Of a stretch of DNA of 64,000 nt, positions 11,616 to 24,878 are shown one piece after another. The DNA is from Zeus faber (Eukaryota; Chordata; Actinopteri; Zeiformes; Zeidae). The notes beneath the pieces were generated by a model. It was not told the origin of the DNA and did no database searches. It saw only the letters and a program-made list of their open reading frames with translations. The DNA lies in contig OY482852.1 in assembly GCA_960531495.1 (NCBI GenBank), forward strand, positions 26,773,621 through 26,837,620, in the 5' to 3' direction. The stretch's first letter is position 1. The number at the start of each line of letters is the position of its first letter. The position numbers and the translations under genes are program-made.

Positions 11616-12622
11616 TTTGATTTCAACCGAGGAAATAAGTCAGATATTGCCATTACCAATTTCATCACTTTAACCCTGAAACTTGAAGGACTTACTCTTC
11701 AGGGTAGGTCTATAAACAATAAATAATTAAAAACATCAGATGCTGACTCTACACATTTGTACTTCTAAACTGCAGCTAAACAATACATATTTAAATAAAC
11801 AAACAAATTCTAAATAATATGTAAAATTGAACAAAAATTAAGACCTGTACATTTTTTGGCCTGCTGCTAAGGTACAGACCATTATTCCTGGCCTGGGTAT
11901 TGCTGGTCTATAAACAATACAATTATATTCAAACACACAAACACCAGTTTTTATAGATTTGTACTAGTGCTCGGGTATTGCTGGTCCATAAATTATAAAT
12001 AATATCAAAGTTTGATATGTCTGACGTATCACGGTAGCAGCACGAGAGAGATGTGCGTTGTATGTGTCTTTTATTATGAGGGCTGGTGCATAATCAAAAT
12101 GGGCTGGCGACGCAGATCTCTATGATCTGTCTTGCTCTTGTTTTTGTATAATTGCCTGCTCAGGCAGCCCACAGAGCGAACGGCCTTCCAGGATTTGTCC
12201 CGGTGCTCCCAATGGCCAGTCCGACTATGGAACCAACTGTAGATCATGGTCACTGCCGGCTGAACTTTCTATTGGAATAAGCAACATTGGTAGAGTTGGG
12301 GAAGTTCAGAGAAGTTCTTCAGGCACACACTCATCTTTCATCCCACTGCTCATACTTTCTGGCCATCTTCTGTCCCTCCTCGTAGGGCCGGCTGTCCCCC
12401 TCTCAGCACCCTCACCCTCAGAAGCCAGAAGAGGACAAGACAGGGACATGCACTGCATGGCTTGTCGATTCTGTAGAGAGAGATAAATTAGTCCTAGTCC
12501 TTAATTGTGAAGAAATGAGAAATGACAATAACACTAATTCATTAAAATCACTGCACTACGTATCTTTTTTGCGTAGCCTGCCATACTGAGGCTGTGGATT
12601 TGCCACGCCTCTATTTACTCTA
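11616..12622. other. no gene seen
   Basis: Non-coding, with a repeated phrase (GGTATTGCTGGTC followed by a TATAAAYWATA-like run) at about 11896 and 11966 that suggests a small tandem duplication. No recognisable transposon or exon. Confidence 0.4.
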
Positions 12623-12690
12623 AGTAGATCAGATTAGATCAACTTTATTGTCCACTGTGGCGGAAATGAGCCTTTCTCAGGCACACGATT
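12623..12690 (-). repeat. LINE 3' tail-like fragment
   Basis: AGATTAGATCAACTTTATTG and the following bases resemble the reversed end of fish LINEs (CAATAAAGTTGATCTAATCT on the - strand). It is too short to classify. Confidence 0.35.
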
Positions 12691-14097
12691 GCATATAGGA
12701 TGGGCTTGAATCTTAATTCTTGAATATTTAGAGACTGAGCCTGCTAGTGCCTCAGAAGTGCAAATGTGACCATTTTCACATTAGATGTGTTATTTCTGCA
12801 GTGCGGTCGTATTGGATTTTCAGGAGACATTAGCAGCTGCAGTGGGCAAAAGTACGAGCATGACCACCTCCATTACCTCCTGTTGCAAGGAGCTATTGAC
12901 GAGAAACTTGAGGATGTAACGGAAGTTCTGAGCAACTGCTGTTGGCAAGATGAAAAGTATTTCTGAGGTTATACATCTTTTCCAGAATTTGGGCTAACCT
13001 GGTGAAGAGGAAAATTCATGATTATTTTCTAGAAATTGTGTTAGTCTTTTCACAGATGGTACATTTTTTTAAATAGGTGCACCATGAAACCATGGATAGA
13101 TAAATTGTGAAAACCTCCTATTTGTTACTTTTAACCCATAAACCTCTGCAATGCAGAATGGACCCCCGAGGAGTAGGTCCCATGTAATTAAGACCGATGT
13201 TAGAGGTTTGCAAAATCAAATTTACTCATCTACTTATTTCATTTAGATTTTTCCCTGATTCAATATTTCAATATTCCATATACTGTAATTTATCATTAGA
13301 CTACGCTTTGCAACTGAATGCAGTCCTCTTAAAATATAAAGACAACTGTGCAATTGCAAAACTATGTTATTTGAATTAAGAATTTCTTATTATTATATAA
13401 ACAAAGTTTGAAATGTTTTAGTTTTTGTGAAAAAAGACACTCTGTCTTGATTCCATTAGATCAGACGGACCAAAAGTGACTCGCCGAATACAAATGTTGC
13501 AAAAAGCAATATCTTGATTGATTATCTTATCTTTTTCAGTGCCTTCGCAAATAAATGGCGCAGGAAGGAATATTACTCCCATTACTCGCTATTAACTCCT
13601 AATCTTACCCATTCTGTCACTTGCAATTAACTGTGGATGAATTGGAGAAGAATATTCTGTCTGCGTTTTCCTGAGATGACACAAAAAGGCAAACTAAAAA
13701 TAGAGTGAATAGCATGATATTATAAGAATGTACAGTTTTGGGTTTTACAATTGCTATACAAAAGGGAAATTTTATTTTGAGTCTGTGCCGAATTGTGCTC
13801 ATATTACAGCCCTCTCAGCCCTTTCTGAGATGTTAATAGGCATCGATTGCAAATTGTCTCTTTTTCTTTTCTCCTCTTTAAAACCTGGTATGAAGTCCAG
13901 TTAGCACGTCTGCTATTAGCACACAAATGAGACCGTTCATAGTTTTCCAGCGAAGCCATTTAAGATCCATTTGTTGACTGTGACAATGGGACCGTGTTGG
14001 CTTATGGGGATTGTGTTTGTTTGTTTCCAAAAACAGGCAAGCAAGGCACTATTCTGTAGGTCAGAAGGTCAGAACCTGTTCCCCTGAGACTAGTAAC
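12691..14097. other. no gene seen
   Basis: AT-rich sequence. The 66-codon frame at 12766-12966 has no recognisable domain and no splice context worth calling. Confidence 0.4.
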
Positions 14098-14131
14098 CTG
14101 AGTTCAACTTAATAAATTAAGTTGAACTCAG
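14098..14131. other. 34-base near-perfect palindrome
   Basis: CTGAGTTCAACTTAAT (14098-14113), AA, then its exact reverse complement (14116-14131). A stem of 16 pairs with a two-base loop is expected to form a cruciform or a strong RNA hairpin. Confidence 0.95.
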
Positions 14132-14490
14132 ATAAACCAATGCAATCCATCCACAAAAAAATAATACAACCAAGTACAATACTTTCGGCAAACTCCCTCA
14201 TCTTCATCAAGCACTGCATTGCAACTGGGCCACGAGCTAAGCGAGTCAAAGCCCCACCTGAATCACTTTTTAGACTTTTTTTTTTTATTATTTGGAAAAC
14301 TTTCACCAAAAGAAATATCCACTGTTTATCATATAGTCATGCAAAAAATAAGTGAATTTGCGTATTCAAAGCGCTTCTGTCCTCTGGCGGATATAAAATG
14401 TCCATGATAAGATGAGAGGCGTGATGGCGATTTAATACAATGAGCTTCAAGATAATATTTAAGTCCAATAACTAGGCTCATTATAGCCCG

Positions 14491-14736
14491 GCCCAGCCAC
14501 ACCTGTCTTAGGTCTAGGTAATTGGGCCCAGGAACAGGGTGTCTGTACGCCTGTTGCTCATCAGAGCAATCAACAAGCAACAGGTAAATCACTCCTCACA
14601 CACGGGGAGAGCCTCTGTCATGACAAGTTTCCAACTGCTCCCGGCTTGTGACATCTTGCCACTCTCTACAATAAACTGGTGTGTTTGCAACATCTTTGCC
14701 TGTGTCTCTGTGTCGGAGGGCCCTAAAAACGCCACT
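14491..14736 (+). mobile_element. solo-LTR-like element, family A, truncated at the 5' end
   Basis: Matches the 24879-25163 and 30383-30665 copies in reverse orientation. Shared blocks are AGCCACACCTGTC, GGTCTAGGTAATTGGG, CAACAGGTAAA, TGTCATGACA and CTGTGTCTCTGTGT. An AATAAA polyadenylation signal lies at 14670-14675. The first 30-40 bases (TGTGG end) are missing or diverged. Confidence 0.65.
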
Positions 14737-15454
14737 CGGGTGGCGTGTTGCTGGCCAAACTGCCTCAGAAAATAATAATGATAATAATTGTAGAATATCT
14801 TGAATGTCAACTGTATCAAAAGAATAACAACAATGTGAAACAATGTATGTCAGAAATAGTTTATTTTTAAATTGTGCGACTTTCAACATCTGGCAGTAGT
14901 TCAGATTCAGAACTATTTACAAACTTGACGCTGAATGAAGCCTTTCCCAAAAGGGCAGAGCCATGTCCATGAAACCTTCCTTCAGACTGTGAAAAGCCTA
15001 CTTATTATAAGGTCATAAGGTTGTTGATGATCATAAGGTCATAATGCTTTTTAGAGGTGGAACTCGCCATGACTAGGGTTCACACAACAATGTGTTGAAT
15101 TGTTGTTTGGTCCTTTAACCTAGTTAATGGGTGTCTTGTTGCAAATCCATTCCTTATAGGTCACATTTCTTCCGATAAAATCTCCAAGCTTTGTTTCAAC
15201 CCGATAGAATGTTTACAGTGTTCTCCTGACCTTTTGTGGGGGGTTTTTTTGTTCTTAATTTCCCTCCCATCACACCACATGACCTTTTCCTCCATTCACT
15301 CGCTGCTCTCATTGTCGTACCCCGGCATCGACTACACATTTGTCGCTGCTAATAATGGTTGGCGGGAGCCGTTATTACCAAACCCATACAAAGAGTAAAA
15401 CACAAATTTGTCAAATACAGCAGCTACAGAAACATTGTGATTTCAGTGGGAGCA
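14737..15454. other. no gene seen
   Basis: Unique-looking non-coding sequence with no motif recognised. Confidence 0.4.
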
Positions 15455-15645
15455 GTTGCTCAGGAAGTAGAGTGCGTCGTCTAGTAACCTGAAGGTTACA
15501 GATTCAATCCCCATCTTCTGACTGTGCTGTACTGTTGAGCAAGACACTTAACCTCTAATTGTTCCTGATGGCTGCGTCTCTCGGTGTGTGAATAATTGTA
15601 AGTCGCTTTGGACAAAAGCATCTGCTAAATGATGATGTAATGACT
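15455..15645 (+). mobile_element. tRNA-derived SINE (V-SINE/Deu-like)
   Basis: The head contains a promoter-like A-box region (AAGTAGAGTGCGTCG) and a B-box (GGTTACAGATTCAATCCCC). The body has TTGAGCAAGACACTTAACC and CTCGGTGTGTGAAT, the conserved core of fish SINEs. The 3' tail GTAAGTCGCTTTGGACAAAA then GCATCTGCTAAATGA matches the LINE tail at 3376-3440. SINEs of this type are copied by the partner LINE through the shared tail. Confidence 0.9.
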
Positions 15646-16313
15646 TCCCTTTCTTAACCAAAATAAAGGTTTTTCACTGGCGTAAAACAAACAAAAAAAA
15701 ACAACAAAAACATGCACAAATGGTGAGGATGGAACCACACTTGGCTCCCATGCTAAGCTTGTCACAATATATTCAACCTGCTGGGTAGGGAGGAATCACA
15801 GACGTAATCTGCCACTTATTGTCCAGACATAATAATAGTAATAGGCTAATAATAGACTTTTGTGTGTAACAACTCACTGCAGACATCAAAGTGCATAGAA
15901 GTAAGTGCCTTTTGAAAACATGTCAAATTACGTTCAAATATAATACTGTTGTATTTTCATATTATTTCTCATTTAGGGTGATGATGTGGGCAGCTGAAAA
16001 TGACATCCCAACATCACATCTATTGTTGATAATAATACACGCTCTTCCTTTGGGACTCATTTTCAGCCGAAGGAAGGGAGCTGGCGGATCCACCTACTGT
16101 CTTTCCTTCTCATCCACCGGCTCCCACAGGGGTTTGAATAATTGAAAATTAGACCCAAAAAAGCAGTGGTGGGCCTGCGACGAGGGGCGAAGATTGGGCG
16201 GGAAAGGACGCAGAAGGAGAAGGAGAATGCAAAAGGAGAGGAGCGAAGCCGACTGACGCTTTTTTTTAAAGAACAGGACTTCGGTGAAAAGAGCGAAAGA
16301 CGGTATACAGAGA
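15646..16313. other. no gene seen
   Basis: Non-coding. The only long frames are extensions of the AG/CA repeats to the right. Confidence 0.45.
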
Positions 16314-16344
16314 TGGAGAGAGAGAGAGAGAGCGAGAAGAGAGA

Positions 16345-16400
<56 letters not shown>

Positions 16401-16401
16401 G
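16314..16401 (+). repeat. (GA)n microsatellite
   Basis: Nearly pure GAGA repeat with a few GAGC and GACA interruptions. Confidence 0.95.
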
Positions 16402-16479
16402 TCCCATGACCGCTCTCCAGCTGTTCTCATTCTGTCAAGAAATCATACTCAAGCATCCACATACCCCCCCACACATACG

Positions 16480-16480
<1 letters not shown>

Positions 16481-16577
<97 letters not shown>

Positions 16578-16594
16578 CACACACACACACACAC
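16481..16594 (+). repeat. (CA)n microsatellite
   Basis: About 57 CA units with one CG interruption, 80 bases after a GA tract. Confidence 0.97.
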
Positions 16595-16757
16595 TCGCGG
16601 CAGGTGCCTCAGCATATCTCGCTGTTTTCTTCCAATTTCGAGACTAGAGCAGCATAATGGCACACAACCAACAAACACCCATTTCTCACACATCTGTGTC
16701 AGCACCTTGCCTTCTGTTCTAATCCCCCGCCCGCCACCACTTTTGGCTTTTCGCGAA

Positions 16758-16765
16758 TGACGTCA
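16758..16765. promoter_or_regulatory. candidate cAMP response element
   Basis: Full palindromic TGACGTCA. It is followed within 100 bases by CTAATT and CTAATTAG homeodomain-type cores, in repeat-free sequence between the 16.6 kb CA tract and 17 kb. It lies about 10 kb upstream of adcy2. The assignment rests on the motif alone. Confidence 0.3.
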
Positions 16766-19700
16766 ATGCAAGACCTAATTTGCCATCAGCTAGCATAATC
16801 AAAATTGCAGAGAGGTTGTACTGGAGGAAAATTGGGCTCCTAATTAGCCGTTAAGGGAAAATTAGAGAACATACGGTGGATCGGGGCTGAAACGAAATGC
16901 TGCACCTTCTGAACTGCGGAAAAGGCCAATGTTTTCTTTTTTTGTTACGCTTTTCTTTTTTTTCCACCCTGACGTCTTTCCAGAGCCTATGAATAATTAA
17001 AGCCGCTTATGAGGAGAACATTCAAGAATTTATATACAAAGGGTCCTTTTATTTTTTGCTCTCAGTTTTCAAATGTAAAGCTTTTTAGACTTTTTTTTTT
17101 CTCCCTGCTCTCCGATCGTACTCTTTATTCAAGTTAATCTTTTTTTCTCCGGCTATCCTTTCTCCCTTGCTTTCCTTCCTTTCTCTGCATCATTTACTCC
17201 ATCAGACATGGCACAAAAAACTCACTTGATTTAGTACAGATTGAAGGGACCTCCTATTCTATCTGGCCAACAGAAAGTCCTTGAGAGCCTAATTAGATGT
17301 TTTTGCCTTTGTGGCATTGCGTTGACGACCATACACTCAGCCATGTCAAGGAAACCTAATGGACTGCATAGATGTAAGGCTTTGGTTGGAAAAATCTTCG
17401 ATGTCAGGGCTATGATGGTGGTGATCATGATAACCGTGTGTTTGTGGTTATGTCTGCCTTAGTTTGCATATGTATACCTGTGTGGACACTTGGGAGGAGA
17501 AGGAGATTCATGTATTTATTAGTGCACACTGAAGTTCTATTATTCAAGTAATAATTACTATCATGAACCAACATTAATTGCCTACATTAATTCACATACA
17601 GTTTACACATTGAGTGGGTCGTTTTTTGCTGCAAAAGCGTCCAATTTGTGAGGCAAAAGTTGCTTAATTCTTCTCCCCTTTCTTCTTGACCAAAAAGCCT
17701 ATAAACACCTATAAAAGCCTATAGAGGCCAAAAAAAAAAAAAAGGCAACATTGATATTTGTAAAATTTGCAGATTTTGTGTATCAGGTTTACTGGATGAT
17801 GAATTCATTCTTGTCCCTAAACTGGTTGCAGGTGGCCATTTGTGTTAATTTGCACTGGTTTGACACCCAGTTAACACCCTAAAAACGTACAGACGTTACC
17901 GTCGTGGTACAAATAACCCACAGAGAAAAGACTTGTGAATTGCCCTCAGCGAACATATCCGCACACTCCCTGAAGACACTCTCCCCGTAATTAGCCGAGT
18001 GCTCCAATAAAAGCAAGCACGCCATCGCTGTCGCCGTTGACAGCGTGCTCTCGGGTCCTTTACGAGTCATTATTAATCACCTTGAATAAGCTTTATGACG
18101 ATGGTTTTAATCTGTAGCAGTTAACAAATGTACTGAATCATTGTGTTGTTATGATTAGGTTTTTCGGCTTAAATAGATTTTGCATAAAGAATATTGCATT
18201 TTAAGTAGTAAGCCGCATCAGAGTAATTTTGTATATTTTGATTGTACCCAAAGAACAATGTTAGATTAGGGTTAGATTACCAGTGTTTGGAAATATTATA
18301 GACACAAATTTTGTGAATGAAGTCTGTAATTTTTAGAGCTACTTATTTGTGGCATTCTGGCTTTTGGTCTCAAATGTTTGCCCGTGTTAGAAATCTATTC
18401 TTTAAAAATACTGTATCGCTTTGTAGGATCGTGTTTTGTGCTCCAGCCGAGTGAAGCTGGCGTACCACTTGCGTCGGTGTGCATGTATACTGTTTACTTG
18501 ACTTGGAAATTTGCTTGTCAGATCTAAAAGCAGCTCTGACAAAGACACGATCAACGTGCGTTTAAGTTATTCTCGGCTCCAACAGTTTCTTCATTTGCCT
18601 CTTGCAGCCTCTGCTCTGTTTGCTCCTGAGAACGCTTGGATGCTGTAATGATGGAACATGTCGTCTGTGCTCTCTCACAAGAAGAATCCCATCACAACCA
18701 TTTCAGCAGCTGGGAAGTCCCCGTAGCTGCATACTTTAGGACAATGCCAAAAAGAGTTCACGCTAACTTTGTCTTGCATTGCTTTTTGATTTTCCAAGTG
18801 CAGTAGTCTACAAGACATTCGACAGCAAGTAGGATTATATAAGCTTAACCTCCTTTCAGAACTTTGCCCATGACTAATAGATTGCTAAATGAACAACATA
18901 GCCATAAGATGAAGAGCCCCAAATAACAATCAATCATAGTGCTCATTTAATTAACATCCTATGAGACAAGCAATCTAAAATTGGTTCCTAAAATGACTAC
19001 AAGCAGGCAGGGAAGAGATAAAACTCTATCTTTAACACGCTGTGACAGTTGAAAATATCCGGCACTATCTTGAGATCTGGGTTATTGCAGGGTAGATTTA
19101 AGACTCAGGAAAACAACAATGTCAATAGGTAGACTCCAGATAGTCAATACTATGTGGATTTCAATAAAATCCGGAATAAAAATGGGAAAATGGATGAACA
19201 CCGACACATTTCTGTATACATAAATCATAATTGGCCAAATCTTATCCAGATGTTCAGTATCACGGCATTGCACCTTTGTTAGATGGTAAATTATAATGTC
19301 AGGGAATGTGAAATGTCTAAAATCAAAAGGAAAAAGGAAAAAGACAGCTACAATTCAGATTATTAGCATATTTATATTGGGTTACTATAATACAATGTCT
19401 TGAATAACACCGCCCAGTAAACAAAGTGATGTCATAGAAACACTGAGGTACTTTACATAGTTACACACTCTTGAAATTGAAAAGCAAAATGACTGTGTAT
19501 TCATATTTGATGCACAGAAAAAATGTTAAGCTATCCAACCCCTTTTTTAAACAGTATCAAATGAGAGGTAATAAAAAGGGGTAGTGCTGGTATGCAGTAT
19601 AAAAGCAGAATCGTGAGGGCGTTGCTTTATATAATCTTGTCTGCTTATCAAGTAATGGTCATTTCAACTGTAGAAGACGAAGGTGGCTAGATCCACCTAC

Positions 19701-19914
19701 CTTCAGATTGTTGAGCGATCCTCTGGCGATCACCGTGAACGTGTTCTTTGTGGATGACTTGGAGGTGAAAGCAATAACCCAACGCTTCTAAACAGCGCAG
19801 GTGCAGTATGCCTGGAAAGAAGCATGTGGATGAGATGCCGAACAAAATCAATGCAATTCATACACAGAAGGCAACAGGCAACATAACGTACACGGAAAAT
19901 AAATAAACTGATTC
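16766..19914. other. upstream non-coding sequence, repeat-poor
   Basis: Three kilobases almost free of microsatellites and recognisable transposons. No exon or RNA gene seen. The low repeat content makes it a reasonable place for regulatory sequence, but nothing specific can be named. Confidence 0.4.
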
Positions 19915-20427
19915 ATCCGTTTGTTCCCGGAAGCCACAAGGATGGTCAACGCTGACCTCACCAGGGGCCCTCACTGAGACACACACACAAGCCCCACTGC
20001 CTTACTGTACTGTATATTGTTCTGTATTGCAGTTCTGTACTGTTACTGTATTTCTGTGCTGTACTGTTGTATAACTGTACGGCTATACTGTATATCTCCA
20101 CACACGCCACCTCACTCCATTCACATGCCACATTACTGCATATCTGTATATACCATAATAGTCTATTCCTTTTATTTCTATTTTGTATCCCTACTTGGTA
20201 TGATTAACCTTGTTTTACTCTCAATTTAATGTATTTACTAATTGAATTGCATTTTAGGAATCAGTTAGTTCAGTTAGTTTGCTTAGTTAGTTAATTAGTT
20301 AGCTATTGACCTGTTAGTACTTATTATGCATCATCTTCGGGTGCGTTGCAATGTCATTTCGCTGCATATATGTATGTTTGTATGTAGATGTATGCGACAA
20401 ATAAACATCCTTAATCTTGAATCTTGA
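19915..20427 (+). mobile_element. LINE 3' end, copy 2
   Basis: Same family as 965-1560. It begins in the end of ORF2 (GTTCCCGGAAGCCACAAGG then GTCAACGCTGACCTCACC) and continues with the same 3' UTR, including the TTAGTTAGTTAATTAGTTAG segment, and the same CTTAATCTTGAATCTTGA tail. It is 5'-truncated, as usual for LINE copies. Confidence 0.85.
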
Positions 20428-22638
20428 TTTCCTCCTCTTTTCTTGAGCTAGCAGTAAAGCACAAGGACAAAAAGGAGCATCAAGCTTATGAATATATTTA
20501 CTGCAAACCATCGCACTCCGATCAATAATCTGCTCTGATCCTTAGAACATCCAACAGACCCCAACCCATCAGTGGTATGGACTCTTGTAAGACAAAGACA
20601 GAATAATAATACCCCCATGATGAGCAGATGGGGGAAACCCATAACCCACGAGGCTCTAACCGATTGTACTTACCCAGGATGGTTAAGTGGCCCGTCAAGA
20701 ATATAAAACCAATTAATTAAATAGACCAAATAATTGATACAGGCAGAATAATTAACAACTCGATATGGTCACTTTATTCACCCCTGTAAATAATTTAATT
20801 AAGCTGCACCAGTTATTTCATCATGCTAAATACAAGATTGAACATCATTGAGAAGCTGCCGCAGAGTGGTAAGCAAAGCTATCCTTTAATCTCTGATTTG
20901 AACCCGTTATTACTGGATTTAAATTCCCTGTCCGTGACATTCTAAGGTACAGCACGGCCTATTCCTCCTGCTTCCGTTCACGCTGAGGCTCCTGACTTTC
21001 AAATCCCAACGTTGCTGTGTCAATCAAATGACATTTTGTGCGACTTTGCCAACTGTCTCGTGGCAAACAAATGTGAGACTTGGCAATTTTTTCATGTCGC
21101 TCGGGCAAAAGTAAACAAGGATGGAGCTTTCCAATGAAGAACAGCTTGCTGCTCTGTGTGTGTGCGGTGTGCTCATTTGACGACAAAAGAATCGAGAGGG
21201 CAAGAATCTGGGTTTTGTCAATTCTGCAGAGTTGGAAGTAAAATAGTCCTAAATCGTGATGTGAAACAAAAATACCTAATATCCCACAAATCACATGTAC
21301 CCTCTCACGCTTTCAGGGTGATCAGAAATAACCACCACACCATGATGATCTCCAAACGTTTTATTCACGTATCTCAAACTACAAGATCTGACGCCAGTAA
21401 CATCACAATACTTGCAAATATCGGGACGTCTGGGATGGCTGAAAAACTGGCCCTCAATGTGTATCTGGCCTGCTCCGGCATCAGTGGCGGGTGTGCGCAG
21501 TGATTGGGCTCCGGCAAGGATTTCTTTGTCTCCAATCTCAACAAACATGTCTGCGACACCCAAATGATGGTTAAAGTCATGTAATACAAGCCCGGCTTTC
21601 AACATGACAAATCCAACAAACCGCTGCAGATGTTTGTTAAACTGGTATTGTTTCTATGGTTACAGGCAGTTTGACATCTCGTGAGCGTCTCATTCAAAAC
21701 TAAAGTATATTTGAGGCGTCCCGATATATCATTTTACTGTTAACACATTTGACGAACACCTGTTGGCCAATCGAAAAACAAAGTCAAAGTTTTAAAAGAC
21801 CGTTTCTATACCAAAAGAACAGAAAATAAAATCAATTTATACGTAAGCCTTTATGGAGAGGGTGACATTATTGAGTGCAATACTGAATATTAAATATCAT
21901 TACCGCTGTGATGGGGATAGAACAGGAAGGCGTGCTGGCCCAGAGTGGTTGCCATACACTATTCAATTTTTCCTGGACTTTCGTCAACCATTGTAAATGC
22001 ATTCACACAAGTTGCTTCCCTGCTTGACTAATCATTCCATCCTACGACTTTCCATTTACCTTCTCTAAACGTCCACTCCACGAATAATCCGATGCCCTGT
22101 GGATTTTTTCTAGGCACAGCAAGTTCTGAAGGGTTGGTGTGGGGGGGGAGCAAGTGTGCATAATGCTGGTTACCGCTGGCTTCTGGGTAACGAGAGAACT
22201 TCGCTGCGTGGTATTTGCCTGAAGGGGTTGCTTGAAGCGAAGGGCTCCCCGCTGAGTTCCCACCGGACACTGCAGGTCTCAGCAGTGAGAAAAACAACTG
22301 CCATCAGGAGGTAAGAAATTTCAGCAGAAGTCACTTCCTCCCTCCAGCAAATATCTGTTCCTGGCTAAATGCTGCTGTGTATGTAACTCTATCCCCTTTT
22401 CAAGTGCAGAAAAGACATGCAGCATTTATTAACTGATGCGTGTATCATCTATTCAAGAGCTGGCTAAGATGTCTACAATATTTATCACAATAACGAAATA
22501 CCTCTTGCCACCTGTCCTTTTTGGCGTAAGTCGAGACTGCCAATGTCATAAAACGCAAACGGTGGAATAATGATCGGTATTGACTGATTTATTGACGGGC
22601 AGGACCCGTAAGGCAATAAAGCGACGTGTGAATGTGGA
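20428..22638. other. no gene seen
   Basis: Non-coding. Overlapping frames of about 90-115 codons near 20959-21605 occur on both strands, without family motifs or splice signals. Confidence 0.4.
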
Positions 22639-22672
<34 letters not shown>

Positions 22673-22738
22673 CAAGTGCGGCATATATTGTGCACGATAT
22701 GTGTCGTGTCATATGAAGAGAGAGAGAGAGAGAGAGAG
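22639..22738 (+). repeat. (GT)n and (GA)n microsatellites
   Basis: A GT tract at about 22640-22670 and a GA tract at about 22716-22738. Confidence 0.9.
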
Positions 22739-22831
22739 TGAGGGAGTCGGAAAGAAAGAGTGTTTGCTTTTCTTGGCCTCCACTTAACCCTGGGTGGGGC
22801 AGTATCTGCCAGCTGCTTCACTACCTTTCTA

Positions 22832-22833
<2 letters not shown>

Positions 22834-22871
<38 letters not shown>
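22834..22871 (+). repeat. (GT)n microsatellite
   Basis: About 19 GT units followed by degenerate GTGTACGTGTGT repeats to about 22930. Confidence 0.95.
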
Positions 22872-22874
<3 letters not shown>

Positions 22875-23124
22875 CTACCTGTGTGTACGTGTGTGTACAT
22901 GTGTGTACGTGTGTCTAAGTACAAGTGTGTGCGTGAATGCGTTTGCATGTATCTTGCCTCCCTCAACCTTCGTCACAGTCTATTTAAAGACTGCTCTTTT
23001 CACCTCAGTGCTGAAAGAAACAAACAATGGCAGTACACATTTGTCTTACACAGACTCACATCCAAGGCACATTGCCATTTTGCCAGTTTGTAGAAATACC
23101 TTAAGATAGAAATAATTAAAATAT

Positions 23125-23509
23125 GGCTGGGCGATATTGATAGTATTAAATACCTAGATGTTTTTTGAAAAATAATTTAACATCCAAAATTCAATATTTT
23201 CGAGGTGACTATTGGTGCTTGCATAAGCTATTATATATGTATAATATTTATAGATATTATATATTATAGCTCACAAGATATATTTCAGAAACAATAATTT
23301 GTTTCGTTGATATTATGAGCGGGCAGGTCGAGAAATTTATAAGAACTGCTACATGAAGTTTAGAAATATTTGACTTTACTTCTTAAAAACAACATTTAAG
23401 ATCACGATATTACAATCAAAATCCCAGAAAACATCTAGTCTCACACCAGCAGAGCCAGACAGGCGGGACATAACGATATCGATATTATAACGGTATAATT
23501 GCCCAGCCC
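23125..23509. mobile_element. MITE with GGCTGGGC termini
   Basis: Left end GGCTGGGCGATATTGAT (23125) and right end reading, reversed, GGGCTGGGCAATTATACCG (23509). The interior is AT-rich with ATATCG-type motifs and has no coding capacity. This terminal motif is common in non-autonomous fish DNA transposons. The superfamily is not determined. Confidence 0.6.
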
Positions 23510-24878
23510 ACCATTTGAGAGGGAGTGGGGTGGGGGGGACTACCTCAGAATACCTCTGAGGTAGCCCACCTTAGAATACCTCACCTCTGCGTTTTTGGAA
23601 CGTTGCCTGGGTTTTCTAATTGCTAGAGTTGTCCTATGACATGAGAGCCTTATAGGTATAGCACCTGGCCAATATTTGGTTCATCACATGACAGCTGTAG
23701 ACACAGAGGTCCCCCTGGAAAAGGCAAATCCCTACATGAACAGTTACAAATCCTTTCAGCTCAGCAACATTTTTCATATCCACAATGCGCACGCATTATC
23801 ATTGTACAGTATATATTTTTTCATGTTTCATTTGGTTCACCAAATAACGACTGATTTGCAGACGGTGGAGGACATTATGAAGATATGCTCATCTCATATC
23901 CTACAACCAATAATCCAACTAAATAGGAATGCCTTTATATGGTAGTGGCTTAAATGATGATGTATTGTTGCACTCTCTCTGGTTCTGGAATTGTGCGCTT
24001 CATTGACCTCAGTTGGAACACTGTCCTCTCCCTCCAGGGCTTTTAGGAGCTCCCCCTAACCGGGATGAAATCCCTCCGCAAAAACTACTACACACATGAA
24101 TCCACGCGAAACCTCCTAGATCTTTTTTTTTTGTACAATTTTGTAATATATAGGCTTAATAAAACATATTTATAATTCCTAATTAACCTATTTATTTACT
24201 CAGTTATGATGCTTATGGTTCCTGAGTTTTTTTTCTTCTAGATGCAAATTCATTTTTGTTAGTTTTGCATCTGCATGACTCTAAAAACATAAGCATTAGA
24301 ACATTACAACTAATGGTTCTGCTCCGTCCCACTCCGTTGGAGGGATGCAGCGGTCCGGCTGCGATGTGTCTCTGGAAAAAGACAGTGTGTTTTTATCTTG
24401 GATTTTGATTTATTTCCGTGAGTTTCCTGCTTATAACGAAGTCAAAAACAATGAATCCCACACTGTCTTGGAGAGACGGAGAGTGACTGGTCTGTGTGGG
24501 GAACAGTAAATAATACAGTGAAATCCACCTTTTTAACGCTTTCACAAATAGAATAAAGGTTTCACAAATCTGAAGTAAGGTTTTAAATGCTGTTGAGGCT
24601 TCTTATTATAATCCCGTCCAGGTTTGGCTACTAAAATATCAGATTTTAAATGGTGTAAAAAAAACCTTTGTGAATGCGATATTCGTTAATTGGAAAGCAC
24701 CTCAGATGAAGATGTGCACTGGAGCTGCAGTTCACAAATTGATTGTTTAGCCGGCTGCTTTCAAGCTTGCTTTGCCTGCAGAAGTGATGGTTACCCAAAC
24801 AACCGTACATGACAGCATGAATGACTGTCAAGTTAGCGCTTTCAAAAACAACAACTATTGGTTGAGTGTAAACAGTAT
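23510..24878. other. no gene seen
   Basis: Non-coding. A short local duplication (CTACCTCAGAATACCTC and CACCTTAGAATACCTC) occurs at about 23540-23583. Confidence 0.4.

Noticed and set aside
12766-12966. Possible upstream exon (66-codon frame)
   Set aside because: No domain, no convincing splice pair and no neighbouring exons.
16142-16657. 171-codon open frame
   Set aside because: Made of the GA and CA microsatellites (Glu-Arg and Thr-His runs). No family motif.
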